This document shows, in pieces, positions 11,368-23,276 of a stretch of 64,000 nt of DNA. The notes beneath the pieces are model-generated. The model saw nothing but the letters and a program-made list of their open reading frames with translations, was not told where the DNA came from and searched no databases. The stretch comes from Pegoplata infirma (taxonomy: Eukaryota; Arthropoda; Insecta; Diptera; Anthomyiidae). Where the stretch lies: assembly GCA_963921195.1 (NCBI GenBank), contig OY992537.1:68068040-68132039 (forward strand), written 5' to 3'. The position numbers and the translations under genes are program-made. Each line of letters starts with the position of its first letter. The first letter of the stretch is position 1.

Positions 11368-11830
11368 ATATAACATTTTTTTTTTCATCACAATTTTTTT
11401 TTTTCATCAAAATCTTTTTTTTTTGATCACAATTTTGTTTTTCGTAAAACAAAAAATATTTTTTCCCATTTTTTTTTTACCAAAACTATTTGCTCACCAA
11501 ATCTAAACTTTTGACATAAAAATGTTCCATTTGTTTAAAAAATGTACAAAAAACAAGTGAGAGTGTTTAGTTCTTCGGTTTTGAATCTTTTATACTCTCC
11601 AAAATGTAAAAACACTTTTTTGAACGTAAGTAATAAACTTACCAAATTTACAGCTCTTTTGGTTTGGACTGCATCTAACATTCCACAGACAGACGGATGT
11701 ATATAGAAATGGATCGGATGTATTATAGAAATGGAACAATAATATATAAACTTAATGGGGTCCTAGACCGATATTTCAATTCGTTTGCATAGAATGGCAA
11801 ATGAATATAACATTATTTAAAAAAAAAAAG

Positions 11831-13191
11831 TTTTTACCAAAAAATTGTAAATCTACAATTAGATTTTGTTTGTAAAAAATCTTGGAAATTTTTTAAATTA
11901 AAAGAAAAACAGTAAAATTACAAAAAAAAATGTAAATTTGCATCGAAAATTTTTTGTTAAAAAACAAGGAAAAATATCAAATATTGGTAAAATGGGATAA
12001 CGAGACTTTTTCTAGTAATTTGACAAGGTTTTTTTTGAGTAAAATTTTACAGAAACATTTTTTTAATTTTTTTAAGTTTAAATTAAAAAAACTACTATTT
12101 AAGTTTTTTTGAACAGAAATTTTCTACAAAATGTCTTAGCAAATTTCTCTGCTGTTTTTACAGATTTCTCTGCTGATGACACCTAGAAAATCATGATAGA
12201 TTTTCAGCAAACCGTGTCTGCTAAAAGCTGCAGATTTCTCATATGACCCAAAATGGGTGTATTTTCAGCAGATTATTCTGCTATATAGACCATCCGGTCA
12301 TGACGGGAGTCCTTAACTCCGCCACCTTTAACCTATACTAAAAAACAAAACTTGTAAAATGACAAGAGAAGCTTGTAACTTTTATTTTTTGCTACCTCCT
12401 ATTTTACGAGAATTTCTAGTAAAAATTACGAGCTTTTTGTAATTTTACAAGCTTTTTACCAATAAAATTGTAAGTTTACAACTTTTTGATGCGATTAAAC
12501 TTACAAGGAGTTCTCGTGACTCTTTAGTAGTAAAATTTAAGAGCTTTTTCGTAATTTGACAAGAATTTTACCTATAAAATTGTAAATTTACAAGAAATTC
12601 TCCTTATTTTACTAGATTTTTTTAGTTGCATTACCATAGAAATTAGGACATTTACAAAAAAAAAGTAAAATTACAAAAAAATATATAAATTTCGATCGAC
12701 CAAAACAAATTTTGTTTTGTTAAAAAACAAGGAATATTTGTAAAATTTTATTAGGAGACTTTTTCTACCCGAGTAAAAAGTTTTTATATAATTATATAAA
12801 GAGGTAATATTTTCAAAAAAGTTGGATAAAATTATATATAATTTGATAAAATTATATATAATTATATCCAGGATATAATATTTGGTGGATATATTTATAT
12901 AAAATTATATCAAATTATATATAATTTGATAAAATTTTATAAAATTTGATACAATTTTATCAAATTAGATATAATTTTATATAATTTTATATAATTATAT
13001 CCACCAAATCCTGGATTATATATAATTTTATCAAATTTTATATAATTTTACATAATTTTTATAAAATTTTTGGGAAAATTTTACCTCTATATATAATTTT
13101 ATATAATTACTTAGAATTTGATACAATTTTATCAAATTATGTATAATTATATCAAAAAGTTTTTTATTCGGGTAGTTTTTTTTTTTAAGTG
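11831..13191. mobile_element. CAC-type element with one recognisable end (CACTTAAAAA), host of a CCCGAG MITE
   Basis: The right end TTTTTTTAAGTG|TA at 13191 is recognisable. The left end is unclear near 11820. The interior is a patchwork of TTACAAG/CTTGTAA and TTTTCTAGTAATTT words shared with the element at 54836-58313. It includes an AGCAGATTT cluster at 12130-12310 and a GACCATCCGGTCATGACGGG palindrome-like word near 12287. No coding signal. Confidence 0.5.
12768..13172. mobile_element. CCCGAG-type AT-rich MITE, TSD TA
   Basis: CCCGAGTAAAAAGTTTTTAT at 12768 is inverted at the right end (AAAAAGTTTTTTATTCGGG, ending 13172). TA flanks both ends (12766-12767 and 13173-13174). The interior is almost pure A/T, built of ATATAATT/AATTATAT words. 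Removal restores TTTTCTAGTTTTTT in the host element. Confidence 0.75.
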
Positions 13192-13675
13192 TAGCAATAT
13201 CTCAAAAACTGTTCTACTTTTGAAACTTTGCGCTTCATTTAAGGCTCAGAAATAATGAATAAAATGAAATAAATGCAAAATGCCGGGTATCAGAATCTTG
13301 GTAAATTAGGGTTATTTATATTGTAATTTTAGTTATATCTATCAATTCAATTACATTTTGCGTTCACTGGGTTTCACCCAAAAATTATGTAGGGTCATTT
13401 TACAGTCGAGGTCATCCAACTAATACACACTAACTTTCCTTTAAAAAAAATGTTTCCTAATATATTCATCATAAATGCTAAAACATAATCAAAAGAAGTA
13501 ACAAATTTGCAGACGTTTGCTGTGAAAGATATCTAAAAACAGCAACGCATGTACAACACACCAGGTCATATGACATGCGATTTGATTATGCAAGGTCTAA
13601 TAGTAGTGTTCACAAAGTACTTTGTATAAGATGCGTTCAAGTTTACAATTCTTTTTAGTATTTTTCTTACACACA
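13192..13675. other. Unassigned, apparently single-copy sequence
   Basis: No repeat matches elsewhere in the window. CATATGACATGCGATTTG-type mixed sequence, no open frame of note. Confidence 0.35.
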
Positions 13676-13683
13676 CTCACTGT

Positions 13684-14438
13684 CAGAGCTTCGAAGAATG
13701 AAATCCTTTTCGAATGAATTCTCAAAAAAATCCATTCAATTTTCATAGTCAGTGAATGCATTCGATTTCATAAATGAACATTGAATGCATTCCTTGGAAT
13801 TCATTCGATTGAATGAACAAAAATGAATGCATTCGATTTCTTGTTCATTCGATTTAGAAAAATCGAATGCATTCGATTTTTTATCATTCCACTGCGAATG
13901 CAATCGATTTTTTAAATATATAGACCAAAACTGAGCCAAATTTTGGTCCATAGTATCGCCTACTCTCTTTACATACGATGACCCTAATGGGCTCTAATTT
14001 TGAATCCAAAAAAATTGGTGTTCCCGAAAATTTTAAAAATGCACATATTAACTGCCTATACGACAAAAAAATGTGAAGAGTGTTAGCGATACTATGGACA
14101 AAAATTTGGCTCCGTTTTGCTCTATCTTGGTTAGTTTTTTTAAGATTTTTATGCAATGAATGAATTAGCCATTCGATTTTTCAAATTGAATGAAAAGAAA
14201 ATCGATTGCATTCGCAAGTGAATGCATTCGATTTTTAAAAGTCGAATGAAAAAAAATTGAATGCATTCGATTTTTGAAAGTCGAATGAAAAATAAAACGA
14301 ATGCATTCGATATTTAAAAATCGAATGAGTCTAAAGTGAATTCATTCAATTCGCTAGAAAGTGATTGGGGAATGCAATCACTAAATTTTCACTCAGAATG
14401 ACAAATCGAATTAAGGAATGAAATCCTTCGAAGCTCTG
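13684..14438. mobile_element. hAT-type foldback with GAATGCATTCGAT repeats, TSD CTCACTGT
   Basis: Perfect 8-bp duplications CTCACTGT at 13676-13683 and 14439-14446. The ends are CAGAGCTTCGAAGAATGAAA and, inverted, CAGAGCTTCGAAGGATTTCA, matching the hAT (T/C)A(A/G)NG rule. The interior is packed with GAATGCATTCGATTTTT-like words in both orientations (13740-13910 and 14210-14350). Open frames at 13736-14156 on the reverse strand come from these words and are not genes. The interior also holds a CTCCGTTTTGCTCTATCTTG motif shared with the CACTC family. Confidence 0.88.
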
Positions 14439-14446
14439 CTCACTGT

Positions 14447-14900
14447 ATATTTTATGACCAAGATTTTGCCTTAAGTCATAATCTAATGTTATACACGTGT
14501 CTCAACTGCTGCACTCAATGAATGCTACATAGGTTCAATGATATGGGGGTGGTGAAGTGTGATGGTTTTTTTTTCTATTTGTGGTGCTGGCAGTAGTGGT
14601 TATGATGGTTTCATAGGAGAGTGTCGGTAGTAGTGAGACAGGCGTTGGTAAAAACATTTTTTAGTGGTTAAAGTTTTTTCTGTTTAGAGCAATTTGTCAA
14701 AATTTATTTTATAAAATATTTTTTTTTGGGTAAAGTTTTGGCTGAAAGCGATAAAAACTTGTTGATGATAATGTTTTAATTTTTATGACTTTTAAAAATA
14801 AAATGCCAAATATTTTTATCAAAATGTAATATTGGTTATTCCAGATTTTATATATTTTTTTTTTTCAATTTACGATTAAAATTCCATGCAACCAAAGAGA
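14447..14900. other. Unassigned sequence with GGTAGTAGTG-type G/T-rich stretch
   Basis: 14540-14660 is locally less AT-rich (GGTGCTGGCAGTAGTGGTTA). It has no splice or coding evidence and no repeat match. Confidence 0.3.
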
Positions 14901-14965
14901 GCACTGAAAAAAGTGTACTTAATTTAAGGCAACTTGACCTTAATTAAAGAAAAATTCAGCTTACG
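14877..14965 (+). repeat. Direct repeat unit, first copy (second at 16325-16430)
   Basis: ACGATTAAAATTCCATG, then CACTGAAAAAA, then AACTTGACCTTAATTAAAGA recurs about 1.45 kb downstream. The two copies bracket the pogo-like MITE and other sequence. Each includes a CACTGAAAAAA word like CAC-type element ends. Confidence 0.5.
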
Positions 14966-15687
14966 AGGGCTCCAAAGAAATTATTTCTTAATCCAAGTAA
15001 TTTTCTATTTAATTTTACTTTATCGTCGAACTATATTCAATAAGTGCCAACTCTAAAAAAGCTTCCTTTTCAGGAGAGCTAAAAAACTTGTTATTTCTCA
15101 TATTATTGTAAAAATAAACAATGTACCTTCCATAAGATGGTTTAAATATTCTAAATAATTTTTACCTATGCCAAAAATTTTATAGTTTGCACTTCTTTGC
15201 GTATTTTTAAAAGATGGCATTTATTACTATGTCAAAAAACAAATATTTTTTTAGAGTTGGCATATTTTGTCGGAAAATTAAAATTTTTTTTTTTTTCAAA
15301 AATTTTTATTATTTTTTTTTTTTGATTTTGTTATCTTATTGTTACAATAATAATAATACAATAATTGCAAAAACTAAAAAAAAAAAAAATACTTTTGCAT
15401 ATTTACTAGCTTCGAAAGCCTTTTAATCTCAGGGTGATCAACTTTGGCACTCACGCTGTATTGTATTAGGGACACTCCAAACTACCTATTTTGAAAGCTT
15501 ATATCATTTACTTTATTTGCCCCACTCATAATGTTTCAATCTGATAAATTGTTTGAAAGTTACATTTATATAAGTATTTTTTTTGTTCGCGAATACTACT
15601 TATAAATGGCGAATACTACTTATAAATAAAATAGATAAAAAAAAAAATTTTTGCATTAATTTCACCAAAAAAATATATATATAAATA
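14966..15687. other. AT-rich sequence with a GCGAATACTACTTATAAAT tandem pair
   Basis: Two adjacent copies of CGAATACTACTTATAAAT at about 15590-15630. The rest is AT-rich with T-runs near 15280 and an A-run near 15378. No gene recognised. Confidence 0.4.
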
Positions 15688-16182
15688 CAGTCGAACTCGG
15701 TTATAACGAACTCGGTAATAACGAATTCTCGGTTATAACGAACTAATTCTAAAGTCCCGACGTTTTGGCATCAATTTTCACACAAAATACTTCTTTTATA
15801 ACGAACTCGGTTATAACGAATCCTCGGTTAAAACGAACTGCTTATTACGGTCCCACGAATACAATTTCATGCGTATTTACCTTTTTATAACGAACTCCCA
15901 TAAATATTTTTTAATGTGCTGCAATCATGTTTATAAAACTCACAAAAGGTTGGAAATTTTTGGTTTATATAATTATTTTGATCAAATTTATTTATATTTT
16001 TAATGTTTTCTTCTCAAAAGGTAGTTTATTGACGAAAAAAACATCAATTAACACAAAATTGGATTTATTTTTTTGGAAATAAAACTAGGTTGATAAAAAA
16101 TATACCCCGCTTATAGCGAACTTCGCTTATAACGAACTATTTTAACTGGTCCCTCGGAGTTCGTTATAACCGGGTTTGACTG
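15688..16182. mobile_element. pogo/Tigger-like MITE, TSD TA
   Basis: CAGTCGAACTCGGTTATAAC (15688) and the inverted CAGTCAAACCCGGTTATAAC (ending 16182) are flanked by TA at 15686-15687 and 16183-16184. The CAGT..AACC/TCG..TTATAACGAA end and TA duplication are characteristic of pogo/Tigger elements. Several extra GGTTATAACGAA copies lie just inside both ends (15720-15895 and 16105-16165). The interior of 495 bp has no transposase frame, so the element is non-autonomous. Confidence 0.85.
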
Positions 16183-17390
16183 TATATATAAATATGTATA
16201 TATCAGAATAACAAAAATTTATGTAAAACGAACATAAATTATTTTTTTTGCTCTGAAATTTTTATCGGAAACTCATTTCGGTCAAATTTGAGTTGGCATA
16301 TTTCGAATATAGGTTCACGATATATTTTTTGAGTTTACGATTAAATTCCATGTCACCAGAATCACAGCACTGAAAAAAAATATACTAAATTCAAGACAAC
16401 TTGACCTTAATTAAAGAAAATTTAGACTACTCGTTAGATTTTTTTGCTAAATCTAACGAGTAGTATAAAAGTAATAATTAGACAAACAATTTCCAAAATA
16501 AAGTTTGGAACAAGTAGCTGGGAGACCAAAAAGCTGGAGGTTCCAGGTTTAAAACCAGTTGGGACTTCAAAATGTTTTTAAAGTTTTTTCTTAATATGAG
16601 AAAGAAAATTTATAAAGGAAAATTAATAAAAGTAAAAACAAAAGGAGGAAATACTGAAATTTTTTGCTTAAACATATATTAAAAGCAAATAAATTTATAC
16701 TTAAGTATAAAAAGTTTAACTCTTTCACCGTGCAACAGTTAAAATGGGACTTGAACCAGACCACGTTCATATAAGTATAACTATAGAAAATATATAGAAA
16801 TACTCCATTCTCAGTTTTTCAATTGGTGATATTTTCTCTTTTTTAATGAACTTCAAGGTTTTAAGGATATAAAAAATTCAAAATTTTTTTTTTAAATATC
16901 TACCATTTCTACCCATCAGTTTATGTCAATGTAGGTATAATTTTCATTTGATTTTTAAGGACGATAAATTGTAAATAATGTTCTTTGAAATTTTGATCCT
17001 TTAATATCCTTAATATTCAATATATTTTTCTTAAAAAAATATATGTTGAAACTAGATACTACGGTCAGTACCATAGCATAAGTAATACCGGTAATTCCGG
17101 TTCTAGGTATTACCGGGAATTGGTACCAGTTTCCCGCTTCTTGAATTATTCCTGGTATCAAAGAAGAAAAGTCTCAGGTTCAGAGTTATATTGCCTATAG
17201 AAAAAGCCTAAGGTTTTCAAACCCTATATGATAAGAGTCAGATTTAAAAAAAAATTTCCTATCGAAAAAGTCTCAGATATTAAAAAAGGTTTCTGTTGAA
17301 TAGTCTCAGTCTAAGACATCCTTGTCCCTTCGCCCTCTGTGTACGAACCTGCACTTAGTAATTGTGTACATATGTATGTATTTAAAAAAA
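16183..17390. other. Unassigned AT-rich region; possible tRNA-box-like words and CTATAGAAAAAGTCTCAG repeats
   Basis: 16325-16430 is the second copy of the 14877 repeat. A GGTTCAAGTCC word (reverse strand, about 16754) looks like a Pol III B box without a convincing partner. 17070-17145 contains near-palindromic GGTAATTCCGG and GGTATTACC words. 17165-17330 has diverged CCTATMGAAAAAGYCTMAG units, also found upstream of composite copy 7 (40385-40490). Confidence 0.35.
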
Positions 17391-18427
17391 TGCTTGCGAA
17401 TTTTGTACTCTTGCCCAAAACATTAAATCATGATAATGTTTTGCGAAAGATTTGGGTGTACTTGCCAAAGCAAAGTTTTTTTTAGAAAAATAATGTTATA
17501 TTACTTTGCTATTCCATGCAAAACGAATTGAAATTTCAGTCGAGGACCCCATTAAAAAACCAAAAGAGATGTACATTTCGTAAGTGAGTGAAAAAATAAG
17601 TGCAAAGAAGTGTTTTTACATTTTGGAGAGTATAAAAGATACGGCACCAAAGAATAGACCACTCTCACTTGTTTTATGTACATTTGATAAACAAATAGAA
17701 AATTTTTATGCTAAAAGCTTAGACTTGGTGAAAAAGTAGTTTTTGTGAAAAAAGGTTTTTTTTTTTTCACGAAACACAAAATTATGTTAAAAAAATTAAT
17801 GAACCCAAAATTTTTGGTGAACAAAAATTTTGATGAAAAGAAAAATTTTACAAAAAAAAACTTTGATGAAAAAAAAAATTGATGAAAAAAAAATTAATGA
17901 AAAAAAAACTTTGATGAAAAAAAAAATTGATGAAAAAAAATTAATGAAAAAAAAATTGATGTAAAAAAAATTTTGATGAAAACACAAAAAAATTTTGATG
18001 AAAAAACATTTTTTTATGAAAAAAAAAAATGGATAAAAAAGAAAATTAATGATAAAAAAAGTTTGATGAAAAAAAAAAAAAAAATTATGAAAAAAAAAAA
18101 AAAAATAAGGAAAAAAAAAGTTTGATGAAAAAAAAAAAATTATGGAAAAAAAATTGATGGAAAAAAATGGATAAAAAAAAAATTGATGAAAAAAAAATTT
18201 TTTTGGTGAAAATTTTTATGTTAGCTGGTGAAAAACCGTTTTATTCACCACGAGATGAATTATTATCCAAGTTACAAAGCCAAGTTATTAAAATTTTTGG
18301 TTTTAAGAAAATGAAAATAGTAATTCTTGTTTTCTTTTTCGTTAATTGTTAGCTCATATAGTCAAACTGAGGTGGCGTCCTGCAACTTTTCTAAAATTAG
18401 ACACCAGCCTAAAAACATTGTCATGTT
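17391..18427 (+). mobile_element. Composite element, copy 4, uninterrupted
   Basis: This is the cleanest copy. The left module (17391-17760) starts TGCTTGCGAATTTTGTACTC and includes AATCATGATAATGTTTTGCG, GTCGAGGACCCCATTAAAAA and TCTCACTTGTTTTATGTAC. An A-rich TTGATGAAAAAAA array follows at about 17760-18215. The right module holds AGCTGGTGAAAAACCGTTTT, TTCACCACGAGATGAA, AAACTGAGGTGGCGTCCTGC and AACATTGTCATGTT. The subterminal words ATCATGATAATGTTTT (left) and AACATGACAATGTTTTTAGG (right, inverted) form a matching pair. No coding frame. Confidence 0.75.
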
Positions 18428-19062
18428 AAAAAAAAAACTTTTTAGAACAAACATGAAAAAGTTAACAAACGCCAAAACATAAACATATACAAAGAAAATA
18501 AAATTCCCGGGAGTTTCCGCTCTAATTCCCGTGATTTCGGGATTGAAAATTGTCGGGAATTCCCTGGAAAAACACTAGTAGCAGGCTTTTGCGCGGTTCA
18601 ACCTTGGCTTAGCCATTTGACGACCATACATTTTTTGCCGAATCGATGGTTACTTTTTGTTCATTGTCGTAATCTGTGACCTAATAATTTTTTTTGATGA
18701 AAAAATTTGCCCTTTGGCGATTACGCAGTACTGGCCAAAGTTATTTGATAATTGATTTTTAAGATCTGGAACTCAAAAATAGTTATTCTACAAGAAGTTG
18801 ACCGTCTAATCAAACTACTTGCCCCAGATTTCACTTGACAAGAAAAGATCTTTTTGTACCAAAAACAGACATGATGATTTTACAAACTTTGAGGGCTTAC
18901 AGTGAGTAAATGAATCTAATTAGAGACTTATTGAAAACTAGACTTATATTGCCCTAACACTGCTCTACAATTCGTCTTTTAGCACATTTATCCTATCTTT
19001 TACCTGAACAAAAATAATCACCAAAAACACTTTGGCAAGTATACTTGCCTGAGGTCGTCAAA
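18428..19062. other. Unassigned sequence
   Basis: Mixed composition with GGGATTGAAAATTGTCGGGA near 18540 and TTTTGCGCGGTTCAACC near 18580. No repeat matches in the window, no gene. Confidence 0.3.
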
Positions 19063-19425
19063 GTGTTAGGAGGCGTGGCTAAATATTAAAAAAAATTGTC
19101 ATATTTGCGTCGAGTTGCCATTATTTAATATTTATTAGTTTTAAATGGGATGCACCATAATCTCAAAAATTTGCGTTTTTTATATTTTTTATTGGCTCTC
19201 GATTAAAAAATTTTATTTTCAAAAATTTTCAGAACTCGTTTTAAAAATTTCTCATTTTTTAAAAACTAAGATGTATGTCTATCCACACAAAAAATTTTAT
19301 TTTGAAAAAATTTTAGAACCCGTTCTGAAATTTCCCATTTTTTTAAAAACTAAATTTATCAAAAATCCGGACACTTTTTTTCTTTTTTATTTTTTTTTAG
19401 GTCTTGTTTGTTTGTCTATCCACAC

Positions 19426-20751
19426 TAAAGGTGTCCTTACGACTAAGGTAATTTTTAAAAATCACTTTTTAATACCTGGTAGGGTCCTAAATTGTAGTTT
19501 AGTATCTAAAAATTAGTGAGCCAAAATTTGGGGACAATCGGATAAAAATAACTCGTGCCGAAAATGGATTGAAGTTTTGGGACACTCTTATTGGATGAAA
19601 AAACCCATTTTTTCTAGTTTTTTAAAAAATATTGGTATATGGTATTTTTTGTTAAATTTTTTGTTAAATAATATGAAAATGGCAATAAATTACCTTTCCA
19701 AAAAGCTTAAATAAATTCAAATCGGATAAAAAATAAGCAGTTTACGCATACATGCCCCAGACCATTGCATGGTTTGTAAAGCCAATATTTAAAAATGTTT
19801 AAAATTTTTAGGCAAAAAAATAAAAAACAATAATTTTTACTTTATAATGTTATGAAATACATGTTATAGATAAAAACTAACAAATATGGTAGTCTAGCTT
19901 TTTTTTAATTTGGCGTGGGTAGTGATATAATTTCCACAGATTTCAAAGAAAATGTGTTTTTCTATGGTAATTTAGCAAATATAGGAAAAAAATGTTTTGT
20001 ATTGTACTGTACCAAGTGTAAAACATAAATTCTGTAAATTTTTAGAGAAATAGGGCATCTTTAACCCCTTTTCATCGAGGTGAAATGACAAATTTGGGAC
20101 ATTACATATCTCTATAATACAAGATATCTGCGTTTATCCGATTTCTTAAAAGTTACAGAATTTACATTTTACGCTTCGTTCCGTACAACAAAGAACAATT
20201 TTTCCCATATTTGCTAAATTATTGTGAAAAAACGCATTTTATTTGAAATTCGCGGAAATTTTATCACTACGGCGAAAAATAAAAAAAAATCTTGACTACC
20301 ATATCTGCTATTTTTAATCGTAAACACGTTTTCAATATTATCATAAAGTAAAATTTATTTTTTTTTATTTTTTTGCATAAAAATTTTGAAAATTTTTAAA
20401 TTCTGGCTTTAAAAACCATACAATGGTCTGGGGCAGGTATGCGTAAAATGCTTGTTTTTTATCCGATTTTAATTTTATTGGTCTTTTTGGAAAGGTAATT
20501 TAATACCATTTTCATATTAATTCACAAAAAATTTAACAAAAAATGTCAAATACCAATATTTTTCCAAAAACTAGAAAAAAAAGTGTTTTTCGTTCATATA
20601 AGAATGTCCAAAAACTTCAATCCATTTTCGGCACGAGTTATTTTTATCCGACTGTCCCCAAATTTTGGCACATTCATTTTTAGATACTAAAGAACAATAT
20701 AGGACCCTACCAGATATAAAAAGATGACTTTCGTTTTTAAGGACACCTCTA
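19426..20751 (+). mobile_element. hAT-type 1.33-kb full-length foldback, copy 1, TSD ATCCACAC
   Basis: ATCCACAC lies on both sides (19418-19425 and 20752-20759). The ends TAAAGGTGTCCTTACGACTA and, inverted, TAGAGGTGTCCTTAAAAACG fit the hAT end rule. Almost the whole element is an imperfect palindrome, with two arms of about 600 bp around a roughly 100-bp centre near 20090. Arm A (ACGACTAAGG..AAATTGTAG) differs from arm B (AAAAACGAAA..ATATTGTTC). No transposase. Small open frames in the arms occur because the arms are AT-rich. Confidence 0.9.
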
Positions 20752-20978
20752 ATCCACACAAAAAAGTTCAGACCCATTTGTCGTCTTTTTTTTTTGAGAA
20801 ACTCGCATTTGAATATTAAATTTTATAACAATTTTGTAATTTGCTTGTATTTTCTTGTTTCAACATAGCGGATGAGTATTAAATATCCCTGCAAAAAAAG
20901 CCATTACCACTTCTCAGTGGAGGGCTTTAAAACTATAACAAATGTAATGAAATACAACAAAAATAACAAAAAACACAA

Positions 20979-22987
20979 CCCGAGTAAAAATAATCATATA
21001 TAACAATATATAACTTGATGCAAACATAATAAATCATATATGATTATTAGAGGTGTCCTTAAAAACGAAAATCAACTTTTTATACCTGGTAGGGTCCTAT
21101 ATTGTTCTTTAGTATCTAAAAATGAGTGAGCCAAAATTTGGGGACAATCGGCTAAAAATAACTCGTGCCGAAAATGGATTGAAGTTTTGGGACATTCTTA
21201 TAAGAACGAAAAACTCGTTTTTTCTAGTTTTTGGAAAAACATTGGTATTTGATATTTTTTGTTAAATTTTTTGTGAAATAATATGAAAATGGTACTAAAT
21301 TACCTTTTCAAAACGACTAATAAAATTAAATTTGGATGAAAAATAAGCATTTTACGCATACATGCCCCAGACCATTGTATGGTTTTTAGAGCCAGAATTT
21401 CCAAATTTTCAAAATTTTTAGGCAAAAAAATAGTAAAAATTTTATTTTACTTTATGATCAAATTGAAAACATGTTTAAGATTAAAAATAGCAGATATGGT
21501 AGTCAAGCTTTTTTTTTATTTGGCGCGGGTAGTGATAAAATTTCCGCGGATTCCAAATAAAATGCGTTTTTCTACAATAATTAAGCAAATTTTTGAAAAT
21601 TTGTGCTCTATTGTGCGGATCGAAGTGTAAAACGTAAATTCTGTAACTTTTGAGAAATCGGATATATGGAGATATTTTGTATTATAGAAATGTATAACGA
21701 CTCAAATTTGTCATTTCACTTCGACGAAAAGGGGTTAAAGATGCCCGAATTCTCAAAAAATTTACAGAATTTATGTATTTCACTTCGTATAATACAATAC
21801 AGAAAACTGTTTCCCATATTTGCTAAATTATTTTAGAAAAACTCATTTTCTTTGGAATCCGCGGAAATTATATCACTACCCACGCCAAATGACTACCATA
21901 TCTGTTAGTTTTTATCTATAACATGTATTTAATATAATTATAAAGTAAAATTTAATTTTTTTTATTTTTTTGCCTAAAAATTTTGAAAATTTTCAAATTT
22001 TGGCTTTAAAAACCATGCAATGGTCTGGGGCATGTATGCGTAAAATGCTTATTTTTCATCCGATTTGAATTTTTTTAAGCTTTTTGGAAAGGTAATTTAT
22101 TCCCATTTTCATATTACTTAACAAAAAAATTAACAAAAAATAGCATATACCAATATTTTTCAAAAAACTAGAAAAAACGTGTTTTTTCATCAGATAAGAG
22201 TGTCCCAAAACTTCAATCCATTTTCGGCACGAGTTATTTTTATCCGATTGTCTCCAAATTTTGGCTCACTCATTTTTAGATACAAAACTACAATTTAGGA
22301 CCCTACCACGTATTAAAAAGTGATTTTGAAAAATTACCTTAGTCGTTAGGACACCTTTAATGATTATACATCGCGTGAGATATTTTCTAAATTTTTTAAA
22401 TGCAGTCATATGTAGTAATATATAATTTAATCATGATTCGGATTAAAAGGTGTACGGTTGATATAATTATATAAAATTATATTAGGGTCAATACAAAATT
22501 TGTTTTTCTGTATAATTTAATATAAAATTATATATATCCTATTCTGTTCCATATATAACACTATATGTTTCCATTAAACCAACAATTTTCTAAGTTTTTA
22601 AGGCAAAGTATAAGAAACTTTTTAAAATGTTCCTAAACATTTCCTTGTTAGGGTTATGTATATCACCTATCTGGTTCGAAGCGTACCCGAACATTTTTTT
22701 GTTTAAGAAAATTATATGTTTGGTGAATGTATCGTTGACCTGTGGTGTAACTCAACCCAAACCAAAAAACACCAGGATTTTACATGTTTTTATGCAATTA
22801 GATCTAATTAGATCCACTAATATATGGCAATGTCTGGTCAAAACTCGGATGAAATCAAATCATATTTTATACAAGTTGATCTTTTTTAATGCAAAAACAT
22901 CCACCATTATTCGGATCAAATTGCGTATAAATATATATTGTGTTACATATCATTATATATTGTATCATATAAAAATTTTTACTCGGG
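20979..22987. mobile_element. CCCGAG-type AT-rich MITE containing hAT copy 2
   Basis: Left end CCCGAGTAAAAATAATCATA, right end TATAAAAATTTTTACTCGGG, each flanked by AA. Without the hAT insertion it is about 0.7 kb of ATATATAATTTAATC-like sequence. Removal restores an AAAAAACACAA..AAAACAAAAACACACAA host sequence, matching the inverse arm at 23215-23260. The 22627-23058 open frame begins in this MITE and runs across its end, so it is not a gene. Confidence 0.7.
21048..22359 (-). mobile_element. hAT-type full-length foldback, copy 2 (inverted), TSD ATGATTAT
   Basis: ATGATTAT lies on both sides (21040-21047 and 22360-22367). The ends are TAGAGGTGTCCTTAAAAACG (left, arm B type) and TAAAGGTGTCCTAACGACTA (right inverse, arm A type), so this is copy 1 in the opposite orientation. 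The palindrome covers nearly all of the 1312 bp, with a non-palindromic centre near 21700. Non-coding. Confidence 0.9.
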
Positions 22988-23260
22988 AAAACAAAAACAC
23001 ACAAACAGTTTTTTCTACTCCATTACCTATCGCGACACCTCCATACAAATATAAGTAGATATTCAGTAGATAAGAACTATTCCGTGTAAGTAGTTGGAAG
23101 TTGTTTGAAAGCTCGGAGTACTTCTTATCTACTGAATATCTACTTACTTTTGTATGGGAGTGTCACAGAAGGTAATGAGTTAAGTGCTGAATAACAACTT
23201 TTTATGGAGTAGAAAAAACTGCTTGTGTGTTTTTTTCTTGTGTTTTTTGTTATTTTTGTT
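22988..23260. repeat. Fold centre of the CCCTGC element (long hairpin)
   Basis: Arms of about 90-110 bp: CACACAAACAGTTTTTTCTA, CTCCATTACCTATCGCGACA and AGTAGATATTCAGTAGATAA, with inverse copies at about 23110-23235. The loop contains GTGTAAGTAGTTGGAAGTTG. The arms carry diverged substitutions. Confidence 0.65.
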
Positions 23261-23276
23261 GTATTTCATTACATTT

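Larger units (their letters stand above)
8562..11830 (-). mobile_element. Composite element, copy 3, with three insertions
   Basis: The right module is at 8562-8767 and resumes at 10070 (GGTGAAAAAAACGTAACATA). A T-rich array (10320-10768), a GGACGG-type element (10770-11367), more array (11368-11480) and the left module (11480-11830) follow. The left module can be read as a diverged GGACGG-type element: GATATTTCAATTCG after GGGGTCCTAGACC, and AAACAAGTGAGAGTGTT near 11551. The terminal CGCAGGCA motif is missing. Confidence 0.65.

Noticed and set aside
16735..16790. Possible tRNA (GGTTCAAGTCC on reverse strand)
   Set aside because: Only a B-box-like word; no A box at usable spacing and no foldable cloverleaf.
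22627..23058. 143-codon frame, second longest non-LINE candidate
   Set aside because: Runs from inside an AT-rich MITE across its TIR into the host foldback; boundaries follow element ends, not a gene.
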